From Mucilaginibacter inviolabilis (GTDB lineage: Bacteria; Bacteroidota; Bacteroidia; Sphingobacteriales; Sphingobacteriaceae): a DNA stretch of 64,000 nucleotides. The stretch is from contig NZ_JAANAT010000001.1 of assembly GCF_011089895.1 (NCBI RefSeq), forward strand, positions 1,116,001 to 1,180,000, in the 5' to 3' direction. The notes below the pieces were generated by a model. The model was not told where the DNA came from. It was given only the letters and a program-made list of their open reading frames with translations, and did not search any database. This document shows positions 27,526 through 36,424 of this stretch, piece by piece. The position numbers and the translations under genes were made by a program. How positions within the stretch are numbered: the stretch's first letter is position 1; each line of letters opens with the position of its first letter.

Positions 27526-29721
27526 TTAATTCCCCATTTCGGATATAAACTTGATGCGCATTAATTGTACCTCTTCGCGGGTATAATCATCGCCTCCTAG
27601 TTCGGCTAAAGCATCATCAATAGAATCAACTTCGGCGGTGCGGAAGTAATCAAATACTTCTTCCTGTTTATCTTCGTCTATAACTTCGTCAATATAGTAG
27701 TTCAGGTTAAGTTTTGTACCTGAGTTCACTATAGTTTCCACCTCCTTCAATATCTCTTCGTAGGTAAGCCCTTTGGAGGCTGCTATGTCATCCAGGTTCA
27801 AATGGCGATCAATGTTTTGAATAATAAAAACCTTAAGTGCCGATTTATTAGCTGCGCTCTTGATCACCATATCAACCGGACGGTCGATATCATTATCCTC
27901 CACGTACTTTTGTATCAGATCGGTAAAAGGTTTACCAAACTTCAGCGCCTTGCCCGCGCCTACTCCCGAAATCTGTTTCAGCTCCTCGGTAGTGATTGGG
28001 TAATGCGTACACATCTCCTCTAATGATGGATCCTGGAATATCACAAATGGAGGTAAACCCTTTTGTTTGGCCAGTTTTTTACGCAGCTCTTTCAGCATTT
28101 GCAATAACTGGGTATCTAATGCACCCCCGCCTTGTTTAGGGCCGTCTGCATCATCATCATCATCCGTAGCTTCCATCATCTTATTCAGGATAAAGCGAAC
28201 GCTGTGCGGGTTGTCGATAAAACTATTGCCTGTTTTGGTTAACCGGAGTAAACCATACTGGTCAATATCTTTAGAAAGATAATTATTAAGCAAAGCCTGC
28301 CTTAACAGCGAGTTCCAAAGGTTTTCACCCTGCTCCTTGCCCGATCCATAATAATCAAGCGCATCATGTTCATAATTTTTGATTTGAGCATTTTCTACTC
28401 CCATCAATATGCTGATGATATGCTGATCGTCAAATTTTTCACCAATATGTCTGATCAGGCTTAAGGCCTTGTGTAAATGCTCCTCGCCATCAAAATGTTC
28501 TTTATGACCGCAGCAATTATCGCACATGTTATTGCAGCCTGCCTCATTGAAGTTTTCACCAAAATAATGCAGCAGTTGTTTACGACGGCATACGGATGAT
28601 TCGCAATAATCAATTACCTCTTTTAATATCTGGGTGCCAATTTCCCGTTCAGAAACCGGCTTATCCTTCATGAATTTCTGAAGCTTATCAATGTCTTTTT
28701 CAGAATAAAAGGCAACACAAACCCCTTCGCCACCATCGCGACCAGCTCTGCCGGTTTCCTGGTAATAACCTTCCATGCTTTTGGGCACATCATGGTGTAT
28801 CACATAACGCACATCCGGTTTGTCAATACCCATACCAAAGGCAATCGTAGCTACAATTACTTCTACATCTTCCATCAGGAATTTGTCTTGTGTATCGGCA
28901 CGTACTTTGGGATCCAGGCCGGCATGATATGGTAAAGCTCTAACACCATTCAGGTTAAGCGCTTCTGCAACTTCTTCCACCTTTTTACGGCTAAGGCAAT
29001 AGATGATACCCGATTTGCCCTGGTTCTGCTTTACAAACTTTACGATTTCTTTGATCACATTGCGTTTGGCACGAACTTCATAAAACAGGTTAGACCGGTT
29101 AAATGACGATTTATATACCGTGGCATTGTTCATTTGCAGGTTTTTCTGTATATCCTGCTGAACTTTTGGGGTAGCTGTGGCTGTTAAAGCGATGATTGGA
29201 ATGTTTTCACCGATATTACTGATTACCTGGCGTATTTTGCGATACTCAGGTCTGAAATCATGCCCCCATTCAGATATACAGTGCGCCTCGTCAACTGCTA
29301 CAAATGACACATGATTGAGTTTTAAGAAATCGATGTTCTCCTGTTTGGTTAGTGATTCGGGAGCAACGTATAAAAGTTTGGTTTTTCCGGCCAGAACGTC
29401 TTCCTTAACCCGGCCTATATCTGATTTGGTAAGTGATGAGTTTAAAAAGTGAGCTATACTGTCTGAACCTCCAAAAGCCCTTAACTGATCTACCTGATTT
29501 TTCATCAGGGCTATGAGTGGTGAAATTACTATAGCAGTGCCTTCGCTCATAAGTGCCGGCAACTGGTAACACATGGATTTGCCACCACCGGTAGGCATAA
29601 TCACAAAGGTATCATTACCCGCCAGTATGTTAGTTATAATCGCTTCCTGCTCCCCCTTAAAGTTGTCGAATCCGAAAAAATTCTGGAGATTATCAAATAG
29701 CGACCTCTTAGTTTCTATCAT
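27526..29721 (-). CDS. recQ: ATP-dependent DNA helicase RecQ
   Basis: A 731-residue 3'-5' helicase. Walker A MPTGGGKS has Lys48, the DEAH box is at 144-147 (VAVDEAHCISEWGHDF), and the zinc-binding cysteines of the RecQ-Ct region are seen in CESSVC and CNNMCDNC. A winged-helix and an HRDC-like region (about 540-620, FVIFQDPSLEEMCTHYP) follow. The extra C-terminal tail of about 100 acidic residues is common in Bacteroidota RecQ. Involved in recombination and replication-fork repair. Confidence 0.96.
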   Translation of the reverse strand: MIETKRSLFDNLQNFFGFDNFKGEQEAIITNILAGNDTFVIMPTGGGKSMCYQLPALMSEGTAIVISPLIALMKNQVDQLRAFGGSDSIAHFLNSSLTKSDIGRVKEDVLAGKTKLLYVAPESLTKQENIDFLKLNHVSFVAVDEAHCISEWGHDFRPEYRKIRQVISNIGENIPIIALTATATPKVQQDIQKNLQMNNATVYKSSFNRSNLFYEVRAKRNVIKEIVKFVKQNQGKSGIIYCLSRKKVEEVAEALNLNGVRALPYHAGLDPKVRADTQDKFLMEDVEVIVATIAFGMGIDKPDVRYVIHHDVPKSMEGYYQETGRAGRDGGEGVCVAFYSEKDIDKLQKFMKDKPVSEREIGTQILKEVIDYCESSVCRRKQLLHYFGENFNEAGCNNMCDNCCGHKEHFDGEEHLHKALSLIRHIGEKFDDQHIISILMGVENAQIKNYEHDALDYYGSGKEQGENLWNSLLRQALLNNYLSKDIDQYGLLRLTKTGNSFIDNPHSVRFILNKMMEATDDDDDADGPKQGGGALDTQLLQMLKELRKKLAKQKGLPPFVIFQDPSLEEMCTHYPITTEELKQISGVGAGKALKFGKPFTDLIQKYVEDNDIDRPVDMVIKSAANKSALKVFIIQNIDRHLNLDDIAASKGLTYEEILKEVETIVNSGTKLNLNYYIDEVIDEDKQEEVFDYFRTAEVDSIDDALAELGGDDYTREEVQLMRIKFISEMGN

Positions 29722-29964
29722 TGTTTAACGTGCTCTTGAATTGTATTTAAAAGTTTAAAGTAACAAAATTTAATGAATAAACGATGGATTTACTTTTAAA
29801 TTTTATACAAATATGATTATTAAATGAAAAACAATTTGTTCATTTAGCGCATTTAAATTGCGGACAATTTAGCTATCCAATTATTTAGTTTTATTTCATA
29901 CATATTTAACAGATTATTGTACACTTTTGCGCTGGCTACGCCAAATAAAAACTCTTTTTACCAC

Positions 29965-31050
29965 ATGAATAAAAACAATTATGCGATCATCATGGCAGGC
30001 GGCATCGGGAGCCGTTTCTGGCCAATAAGCCGTTCATCGCATCCCAAACAATTTATAGATATCCTGGGAACAGGCAAAACGCTGATCCAAAACACTTACG
30101 AGCGTTTTCTGAAAATATGCCCCAAAGAAAACATTTATGTAGTAACCAATGAGAATTACACCAAACTGGTAAAACAGCAGCTGCCGGATATGGCCGATAG
30201 CCAGATCCTGACAGAGCCGGTAATGCGTAATACAGCGCCTTGTGTGGCTTATGGCTGCTTCAAGATCGAAAACCTGAACCCGGAGGCAGTTATCGTGGTA
30301 GCGCCATCAGATCAGCAGATCCTGGATGAGGAAGCCTTTGTGACTGCCATCGAGAAATCACTGCAAACAGCAGCATCAACCGATAGTTTAATTACCCTGG
30401 GCATCAAACCATCCAGACCCGATACAGGCTATGGCTATATCCAGTATACCGACCAGGCTATTGACCATGATTTTCATAAGGTAAAAACATTTACCGAGAA
30501 ACCCACGCTGGAGATAGCCAAAACCTTTATCCAGAGCGGTGATTTTTTATGGAACGCGGGCATCTTTGTATGGTCGGCCAAGGCCATTGTTAAGGCTTTC
30601 GGTCGTCATTTACCCGAGATGCATGAGATCTTTGCCGAAGCACGACCGGTGTATAATACCGAAGAAGAAAAGAGCTATGTACATAAAGCCTATCAGCAAT
30701 GCATCAATATCTCGATCGATTACGGGATCATGGAAAAGGCAGATAACGTGTATGTGCTGCCATCGGCTTTTGGCTGGAGCGACCTGGGTACCTGGGCTTC
30801 GATCTATGATCTGGCCGAGAAAGATTATGTAGGCAACGTGGTGATCCCGTCAGAAAAGGTGATCATGTATGATTCCTCGAACTGTATGGTGAATGTACCG
30901 GGCGAGAAATTGGTGATACTGCAGGGTTTGCATGATTTTATCGTGGTAGAATCCAACAACACGTTGCTGATCTGTCCGCGAGATCAGGAACAAAATGTAA
31001 AACAAGTAGTGGCTGATGTAAAAGCTAAATTCGGGGCCAAGTATATTTAG
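29965..31050 (+). CDS. manC: Mannose-1-phosphate guanylyltransferase
   Basis: A 361-residue nucleotidyltransferase that makes GDP-mannose from mannose-1-phosphate and GTP. The motif AGGIGSRFWPISR near residue 10 binds the nucleotide, and FTEKP and NAGIFVW are the other family motifs. The C-terminal isomerase domain of bifunctional enzymes is absent. The start is the ATG at 29965; the longer frame from TTG 29917 has no support. Codon choice is richer in G and C than most neighbours. The TAG stop lies in the first bases of an intergenic palindrome. Confidence 0.93.
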   Translation: MNKNNYAIIMAGGIGSRFWPISRSSHPKQFIDILGTGKTLIQNTYERFLKICPKENIYVVTNENYTKLVKQQLPDMADSQILTEPVMRNTAPCVAYGCFKIENLNPEAVIVVAPSDQQILDEEAFVTAIEKSLQTAASTDSLITLGIKPSRPDTGYGYIQYTDQAIDHDFHKVKTFTEKPTLEIAKTFIQSGDFLWNAGIFVWSAKAIVKAFGRHLPEMHEIFAEARPVYNTEEEKSYVHKAYQQCINISIDYGIMEKADNVYVLPSAFGWSDLGTWASIYDLAEKDYVGNVVIPSEKVIMYDSSNCMVNVPGEKLVILQGLHDFIVVESNNTLLICPRDQEQNVKQVVADVKAKFGAKYI

Positions 31051-31196
31051 CCCCCAACCCCCTAAAGGGGAGCTTTTGAAAATCTTATTTAAAAAAACAA
31101 AGCCCAGTTTAGAAATAAACTAGGCTTTGTTTTTTATGTATGAGTTAGAGAGAATTCAAGCACATCAAGAGACTTCCCCTTTAGAGGGCTGGGCGG
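31046..31196. repeat. Composite palindrome, family C (copy 1), spanning manC stop to rlmB end
   Basis: Left arm 31046-31079 (TTTAGCCCCCAACCCCCTAA and onward) and right arm about 31170-31196 are imperfect inverted copies, with the AAAACAAAGCCC terminator between. The same arms and terminator recur at 33819-33975. The left arm contains the manC stop codon; the right arm encodes the last residues of RlmB. Confidence 0.85.
31092..31136. terminator. Bidirectional terminator between manC and rlmB
   Basis: A stem formed by AACAAAGCCCAGTTTA and TAAACTAGGCTTTGTT with a GAAA loop, flanked by A and T tracts. It sits in the centre of the family C palindrome. Confidence 0.88.
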
Positions 31197-31950
31197 ATCT
31201 CTGTCTTATAGCCTCGTACAATATCACGCCGGTTGATACGGATACGTTAAGGGATTCGATCTCACCGAACATCGGGATCTTGGCCAGATGATCTGATATG
31301 CGAATAATCTCGTTACGGATACCGTCTTCTTCCGATCCCATAATAATGGCTGTTGGGGCGGTATAATCGGGCGAGTAAATATCTTCTTTTGTTTTTTCGG
31401 TACAGCAAACCAGCTGCAAGCCTGATTCCTGTAAAAATCTTACTGTTTGCATAAAATTATCGTGGCGGCAAACCGGTATTTTATATAAAGCACCGGCAGA
31501 GGTTTTAATAGCATCAGGGTTAATTTGTGCCGAGCCTTTTGCCGGGATAACAATAGCGTGTACACCTGCACACTCGGCAGTACGGGCAATAGCGCCCATA
31601 TTACGTACATCGGTAATAGAATCTAAAACAAGTATCAGCGGCACCTCCCCTTTTTCAAATACTTCCGGGATAATATTTTCGATTTTTTGATAGGTTATAG
31701 GCGAAATAAAAGCCACGGCCCCCTGATGATTTTTAGGAGTAAGGCGGTTTAGTTTTTCAACAGGCACCTGCTGTGCGGTAATGTTATATTCTGTAAGCAA
31801 AGCCTTTAGCTCGTGCGATAGGCCACCAGCAGCTCCTCTCTGAATATATAATGCTTCAATTTCTTTGCCCGAAGTGATAGCCTCCATGATCGCCCTGATA
31901 CCAAAAACCATTTGGTTGCTTTCCCGCTGAGGTCTTGAATTAAATGCCAT
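31165..31950 (-). CDS. rlmB: 23S rRNA (guanosine-2'-O-)-methyltransferase RlmB
   Basis: A 261-residue SpoU-family enzyme that methylates the ribose of G2251 in 23S rRNA. The N-terminal substrate-binding domain begins VFGIRAIMEAI, and the knotted SPOUT domain holds LVLDSITDVRNMGAIARTAECAGV, IIMGSEEDGI and IPMFGEIESLNVSVSTGVILYEAIRQR. The start is ATG 31950; the frame extends to a TTG at 31974 that is part of the promoter box. The last ten residues (SAQPSKGEVS) are encoded by the arm of an intergenic palindrome, so the C-terminus has probably been altered by it. Confidence 0.95.
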   Translation of the reverse strand: MAFNSRPQRESNQMVFGIRAIMEAITSGKEIEALYIQRGAAGGLSHELKALLTEYNITAQQVPVEKLNRLTPKNHQGAVAFISPITYQKIENIIPEVFEKGEVPLILVLDSITDVRNMGAIARTAECAGVHAIVIPAKGSAQINPDAIKTSAGALYKIPVCRHDNFMQTVRFLQESGLQLVCCTEKTKEDIYSPDYTAPTAIIMGSEEDGIRNEIIRISDHLAKIPMFGEIESLNVSVSTGVILYEAIRQRSAQPSKGEVS

Positions 31951-31971
31951 TTGTAATGATCTGTTTTTCTG

Positions 31972-31979
31972 CAAAAGTA
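31972..31979 (-). promoter_or_regulatory. -7 box of rlmB
   Basis: The minus strand reads TACTTTTG, matching TAnnTTTG, about 21 bases before the ATG at 31950. It overlaps the TTG of the longer open frame, which excludes that start. Confidence 0.6.
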
Positions 31980-32069
31980 GCTATATTAATTGATTAAGCA
32001 CTTATTGAACTGATAACCCTTTTCGGTTTTTTAAAAGTATGGGGCGATAATAGTTAACATTATAAAACT

Positions 32070-32140
32070 TTATTAACATAGGTTTAAATGTTTGAAAATC
32101 AGGGTGAGTGATATTTTATTAGTAAGTTATCAACATAGGT
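32070..32140 (+). promoter_or_regulatory. Two 14-bp direct repeats upstream of dnaB, DnaA-box-like
   Basis: TTATTAACATAGGT (32070-32083) and TTATCAACATAGGT (32127-32140) differ in one base, 57 bases apart. The second starts TTATCAACA, one base from the DnaA box TTATCCACA. They may be operator sites for dnaB or rlmB; function is inference. Confidence 0.35.
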
Positions 32141-32243
32141 GTGTTTATTAAAAAGCTTAAAATTATAACGCTGGATATGATTGTTTTAAAATCTCGATAC
32201 ACTATGTTGATTGAAATGTAGCTCCGCAAAAACATTTTTTGTA

Positions 32244-32251
32244 TATTTTTG
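32244..32251 (+). promoter_or_regulatory. -7 box of dnaB
   Basis: TATTTTTG matches TAnnTTTG and ends 7 bases before the ATG at 32259. Confidence 0.55.
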
Positions 32252-32258
32252 TCGCCTT

Positions 32259-33824
32259 ATGAATTTTGAGAACGATAACCTACCGAGCAAGCCGAACACT
32301 AACGATCGCCGGAGCCGAATCACTACCCCGACACCGTATAGCGGACTGGGGAAACTTCCGCCCCAGGCTACTGATTTGGAAGAGGCTGTTTTAGGGGCGC
32401 TGATGTTGGAAAAAGATGCCCTTTCATCGGTTATCGATATTTTAAACCCTGAGGTTTTTTATCGGGACAATCATCAGAAAATATTTTCGGCCATAAAACA
32501 ACTGTTTGAAAAATCTTCTCCGGTTGATATTCTTACAGTTACTGCCGAACTACGTAAACTTGGCGAACTGGAAATGATTGGCGGCGCCTATTACATTACC
32601 GAATTAACCAGTCGTGTAGCCTCGGCCGCAAATATTGAATTTCACGCCCGCATCATCATTCAAAAATACATCCAGCGTGAGCTGATCCGCATATCTACAG
32701 ATGTTATTCAAAGTGCTTATGAAGACACATCTGATGTATTGGACTTGCTAGACAGAGCCGAGAAAAATCTTTTCGAAATAGCGCAGAATAACTTAAGACG
32801 CGATGCGCGTAAAATGGATGATCTGGTGCATGAGGCTTTAAGAGATATAGAAGCACTTAAAGATAAAAAAGACGGTTTGACCGGTGTAGCATCAGGCTTT
32901 ACAGCGCTTGACCGGATGACTTCAGGCTGGCAAAAATCAGATTTGGTTATTATTGCTGCCCGTCCTGCGATGGGTAAAACGGCTTTCGTACTGAGTTGTG
33001 CCCGTAATGCCGCAGTTGATTTTGATAAACCGGTTGTTGTTTTCTCACTCGAGATGTCCTCTGTTCAGTTGGTTAACCGTTTAATATCCGGTGAAACCGA
33101 AATTGAGCAGGAAAAAATCCGTAAAGGAACTCTGGAAGAATGGGAATGGCAGCAGATTCACTCCAAAATTGGTCGCCTGGAGCAGGCTACCCTGATTATC
33201 GATGATACTCCTGCATTGAATATATTTGAATTCAGGGCCAAATGTCGCCGTTTAAAATCACAGCACGATATCCAGCTTATCATTATTGACTACTTACAGT
33301 TGATGCATGGTAAAGGTGAAGGCAAAGCTGGTGGTGGTAACCGTGAGCAGGAAATTGGTAGTATATCAAGAGCTTTAAAATCGGTAGCAAAAGAATTGAA
33401 CGTGCCGGTGATTGCCCTGTCGCAATTAAGCCGTGCGGTTGAAACCAGGCCGGGTAACTCCAAAAGACCAATGCTATCGGATTTGCGTGAGTCTGGCTCT
33501 ATTGAGCAGGATGCGGATATGGTATTATTCTTATACCGCCCGGAATACTATGGTTTAACAGAAGACGAAGATGGTAACCCAACCAATAACGTGGGTGAAG
33601 TAATTATAGCCAAACACCGTAATGGTGAAACTGGTACTGTACGATTGAAATTCGTAGGTAAATACGTGAAATTTGCCAACCTGGAAGAGAGCATGGACGG
33701 CTTCCCTCCTGCTGCCGGCAGTGCATTCTCAGGTCTGGCACCATCACAGGATTTTGAAAAACAAAGCAACTTTATTATCCGCCCATCACGAATGGATGAT
33801 ATTGATGATGAACCACCGTTTTAG
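32259..33824 (+). CDS. dnaB: Replicative DNA helicase DnaB
   Basis: A 521-residue replicative helicase. The N-terminal domain (about 35-140, PPQATDLEEAVLGALML) is followed by the RecA-like motor with Walker A ARPAMGKTAF (Lys240), Walker B LIIIDYLQLM and SDLRESGSIEQDADMVLFLYR. No intein interrupts it. The start is ATG 32259; the longer frame from 32211 begins before the promoter box. The final Pro-Pro-Phe is directly followed by TAG, which belongs to the family C palindrome. Confidence 0.97.
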   Translation: MNFENDNLPSKPNTNDRRSRITTPTPYSGLGKLPPQATDLEEAVLGALMLEKDALSSVIDILNPEVFYRDNHQKIFSAIKQLFEKSSPVDILTVTAELRKLGELEMIGGAYYITELTSRVASAANIEFHARIIIQKYIQRELIRISTDVIQSAYEDTSDVLDLLDRAEKNLFEIAQNNLRRDARKMDDLVHEALRDIEALKDKKDGLTGVASGFTALDRMTSGWQKSDLVIIAARPAMGKTAFVLSCARNAAVDFDKPVVVFSLEMSSVQLVNRLISGETEIEQEKIRKGTLEEWEWQQIHSKIGRLEQATLIIDDTPALNIFEFRAKCRRLKSQHDIQLIIIDYLQLMHGKGEGKAGGGNREQEIGSISRALKSVAKELNVPVIALSQLSRAVETRPGNSKRPMLSDLRESGSIEQDADMVLFLYRPEYYGLTEDEDGNPTNNVGEVIIAKHRNGETGTVRLKFVGKYVKFANLEESMDGFPPAAGSAFSGLAPSQDFEKQSNFIIRPSRMDDIDDEPPF

Positions 33825-33975
33825 CCCCCTAGCCCCCTGAAGGGGGAACTTTGGATATGCTAATTACAGATATCATAAAACAAAGCCCAATTCTTAAAAA
33901 AATTGGGCTTTGTTTTATATAAATAAAACGTAAGATCTTCAGAAGTTCCCCCTTCAGGGGGCTAGGGGGCTAAAA
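33819..33975. repeat. Composite palindrome, family C (copy 2), between dnaB and chrA
   Basis: Perfect 33-bp arms at 33819-33851 and 33943-33975 beginning TTTTAGCCCCCTAGCCCCCT. Each arm contains the TAG stop codon of the gene that runs into it (dnaB from the left, chrA from the right). The AAAACAAAGCCC terminator lies inside. Within each arm CCCCCTGAAGGGGG forms a further small hairpin. Confidence 0.95.
33877..33916. terminator. Bidirectional terminator between dnaB and chrA
   Basis: AAAACAAAGCCCAATT (33877-33892) and AATTGGGCTTTGTTTT (33901-33916) form a perfect 16-bp stem with flanking A and T tracts. Confidence 0.92.
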
Positions 33976-35169
33976 AAATATCCCCAGCAACACCCCGATG
34001 ATGATAATTACCGGGGTTTTTATTTTGGTAAAGTGTAGCAGTAAAAAAGTGCCAGCCATAAGGCCATAAGCTATCCAGTTGCCACCAAACGGTCGTACCA
34101 GTAAGATAAAAGCTGTGGCCATAAAACCTACGGCTACTGCGCTGATCCCGCTTAATGAGTTTTTGATACGGGTTATTTTTTTGAGATCTTCCCAAAATGG
34201 TACGATAAACAGGATTAGAATAAGACCAGGGGTATTTACGCCGATAACCGCTACGATACTGCCAATGATCTGCCCGCCAATGCCGTATCCTTTATTGCCT
34301 AAAGTAATACCCCCTAAAAATGAAGTAAAGGAAAATGTAGGCCCGGGAAGAGCCTGTTGCAAGGCATAGCCAGAAAGGAACTCCGAATTACTGAGATAGT
34401 GTTTAACCTCTACAAACTCCGTATACATCAGTGGCACCATTACCTGCCCGCCACCAAATATTAATATACCATTACGGTAAAAATTCTCAAATAAGCGAAT
34501 AGGTAAGCTAAATGGTGACGTTTGGTTAATAATAGCCCCCAAAACTGCAAATAGTAATAATATACCGATAAAATAAGCCACTTTATTTGGATTTACATTG
34601 GCGTATAACTTAACACGCAATTCGTTTTCCTGAGGCTGTGTTTCCAAGGCTGATGATATGATGCCCCCTAATAAAACCAAAAGAGGAAAGGCATAGGCAT
34701 TTTGCAGAATAAGGGTGGCTATAAACGATGCGATTGCCAGCATGGTACTTACACGCGTTTTTAGGAACCTGTGAGCAAAGCTGTAAGTAGCATAGGCCAC
34801 TATACCTACCGCCATAGGCTGTATATAGCTAATGATGTGGGCAAATTGAGCATGGTTAGCAAATATTTTATAGCTAATTGCAGCCATGGCCATGATAGCA
34901 GCCGAAGGTAATATCCATATCAGGAAGGTAATAAGGGCTAACCTTAGTCCCCCTACTTTCCAGGCTATCCCCACCAGTGTTTGGGTTGATGATGGCCCTG
35001 GTAACACTTGCGACAGCGCATTAAGCTCCATCAGTTCATCCTCGGTAATATAGTGTCTCTTCTCCACAAATTCCCGCAGTAAAACGGCTATATGCGCCTG
35101 TGGGCCGCCAAAAGCCGTAAACGTATAGATCAATACATCGCGAAGAAATAAAAGGTGACGGTTTTTCAT
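33970..35169 (-). CDS. chrA: Chromate transporter, CHR family
   Basis: A 399-residue inner-membrane protein with two homologous halves. The first half has TAFGGPQAHIAVLLREFVE and LSQVLPGPSSTQT, the second IFGGGQVMVPLMYTEFVE and LQQALPGPTFSFT, which are the paired CHR signatures. Long-chain CHR proteins export chromate or take up related anions such as sulfate; the physiological substrate is not known. The stop TAG lies in the family C palindrome. Confidence 0.92.
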   Translation of the reverse strand: MKNRHLLFLRDVLIYTFTAFGGPQAHIAVLLREFVEKRHYITEDELMELNALSQVLPGPSSTQTLVGIAWKVGGLRLALITFLIWILPSAAIMAMAAISYKIFANHAQFAHIISYIQPMAVGIVAYATYSFAHRFLKTRVSTMLAIASFIATLILQNAYAFPLLVLLGGIISSALETQPQENELRVKLYANVNPNKVAYFIGILLLFAVLGAIINQTSPFSLPIRLFENFYRNGILIFGGGQVMVPLMYTEFVEVKHYLSNSEFLSGYALQQALPGPTFSFTSFLGGITLGNKGYGIGGQIIGSIVAVIGVNTPGLILILFIVPFWEDLKKITRIKNSLSGISAVAVGFMATAFILLVRPFGGNWIAYGLMAGTFLLLHFTKIKTPVIIIIGVLLGIFF

Positions 35170-35177
35170 TAATTAGT

Positions 35178-35266
35178 TAGTTCATAGTTGATGGTTCATT
35201 GTTCATAGTGATAAGTAAATGATATAGTACTAAGACCATGAACCATCAACTATGATCTATGAACTA
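35178..35266. repeat. Intergenic inverted repeat, family E
   Basis: Arms 35178-35199 (TAGTTCATAGTTGATGGTTC and onward) and 35238-35266 are complementary except for a short insertion (TCTA). It lies between two minus-strand genes, upstream of chrA. Confidence 0.75.
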
Positions 35267-35267
35267 T

Positions 35268-35609
35268 TTAATAATCATCGTCGTCTTCTTCTATGCCTTT
35301 GGCCTGCCGGTAAACGGCCTGTAATTCCGAAAATGCGTGGTTATCGCGCTTCTGTTTGGCTATGGTCATGCCGTTTTCGTAGGTTGTTATGGCATCCGGT
35401 TTACGGTTCAGGGCCTCATATAGTTTACCTAAATGATAATAAGTGCCCACATATCCCGGATGATTTGTCACCAGATCCTCATAATAAGTCAATGCCTTAT
35501 CTGCCTGATTCAGACGTAGATATTCGGTAGCGAGCGCATATTTTAAAAATTCGTCCTCCGGTTCATTCTTTATAAATTCTAATAGCTTATCCAATCTGCT
35601 CAACTCCAT
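35268..35609 (-). CDS. Small tetratricopeptide repeat protein
   Basis: A 113-residue cytoplasmic protein made of about two TPR units: EFLKYALATEYLRLNQADKALTYYEDLV and YVGTYYHLGKLYEALNRKPDAITTYENGM. The C-terminus is acidic (EEDDDDY). It is likely a protein-protein adaptor with unknown partner. It is divergent from etfB with only 45 bases to the etfB ATG. Confidence 0.85.
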   Translation of the reverse strand: MELSRLDKLLEFIKNEPEDEFLKYALATEYLRLNQADKALTYYEDLVTNHPGYVGTYYHLGKLYEALNRKPDAITTYENGMTIAKQKRDNHAFSELQAVYRQAKGIEEDDDDY

Positions 35610-35631
35610 TTTAAACTCTATCTTTTTTAAT

Positions 35632-35639
35632 TAAATTTG
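35632..35639 (+). promoter_or_regulatory. -7 box of etfBA
   Basis: TAAATTTG matches TAnnTTTG and ends 15 bases before the ATG at 35655; it overlaps the TTG of a longer open frame, which is therefore not the start. Confidence 0.55.
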
Positions 35640-35654
35640 CAAAAACCTATTGAT

Positions 35655-36392
35655 ATGAAGATCCTGGTATGTGTAAGTAATGTTCCTGATACCACCACAA
35701 AAATAACCTTTACTGATAATAACACCCAATTTAATACAAATGGTGTTCAATTTATACTAAACCCTTATGATGAGATAGCGCTTTCGCGTGCTATTGAGTT
35801 AACCGATGGCGGTAAAGGGGAAGTAACGGTTATCAATGTTGGTGAAGTAAATACAGAGGCTACCATTCGTAAAGCGCTGGCTATTGGCGCTACAGACGCG
35901 ATACGTATTAACGCCAAACCTCACGATGCCTGGTATGTAGCGTACCAGATAGCAGAGTATGTGAAAGCCAATCCGTTCGACCTTATTTTAACCGGCCGCG
36001 AATCTATTGATTACAATGGATCGAAAGTAGCTGGTATGCTCGGCGAGTTGCTCGATCTGCCTTCTGTATCTATCATTAAAAAACTGGATGCTGCTGATAA
36101 GGAGGCTACGGTTGAACGCGAAATTGAAGGCGGCAAAGAGCTCCTGACTATTCCCTACCCTTTTGTGGCCGGTACAGCAGAGGGTGTTGCCGAGCCCAAA
36201 ATACCTAATATGCGGGGTATTATGTCGGCCCGCACCAAACCGTTAGCTGTTGTTGAACCGGTGGAGGTAAAAACGTATTCGGAAGTGCTTAGCTATGAAA
36301 CACCGGCGCCTCGCGGACAAGTAAAACTGGTACCTGCTGATGAAACCGCCAAATTGGTGGAGCTTTTACATACCGAAGCGCGCGTTATTTAA
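35655..36392 (+). CDS. etfB: Electron transfer flavoprotein, beta subunit
   Basis: A 245-residue AMP-binding subunit. It opens MKILVCVSNVPDTTTKI and carries the family stretch DLILTGRESIDYNGSKVAGMLGELLDLP with EREIEGGKE further on. With EtfA it shuttles electrons from acyl-CoA dehydrogenases (such as the one at 7644) to the quinone pool. etfA follows after 32 bases. Confidence 0.95.
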   Translation: MKILVCVSNVPDTTTKITFTDNNTQFNTNGVQFILNPYDEIALSRAIELTDGGKGEVTVINVGEVNTEATIRKALAIGATDAIRINAKPHDAWYVAYQIAEYVKANPFDLILTGRESIDYNGSKVAGMLGELLDLPSVSIIKKLDAADKEATVEREIEGGKELLTIPYPFVAGTAEGVAEPKIPNMRGIMSARTKPLAVVEPVEVKTYSEVLSYETPAPRGQVKLVPADETAKLVELLHTEARVI

Positions 36393-36424
36393 CTCATTTA
36401 AATCTATTCCAAGAAACACATCAT

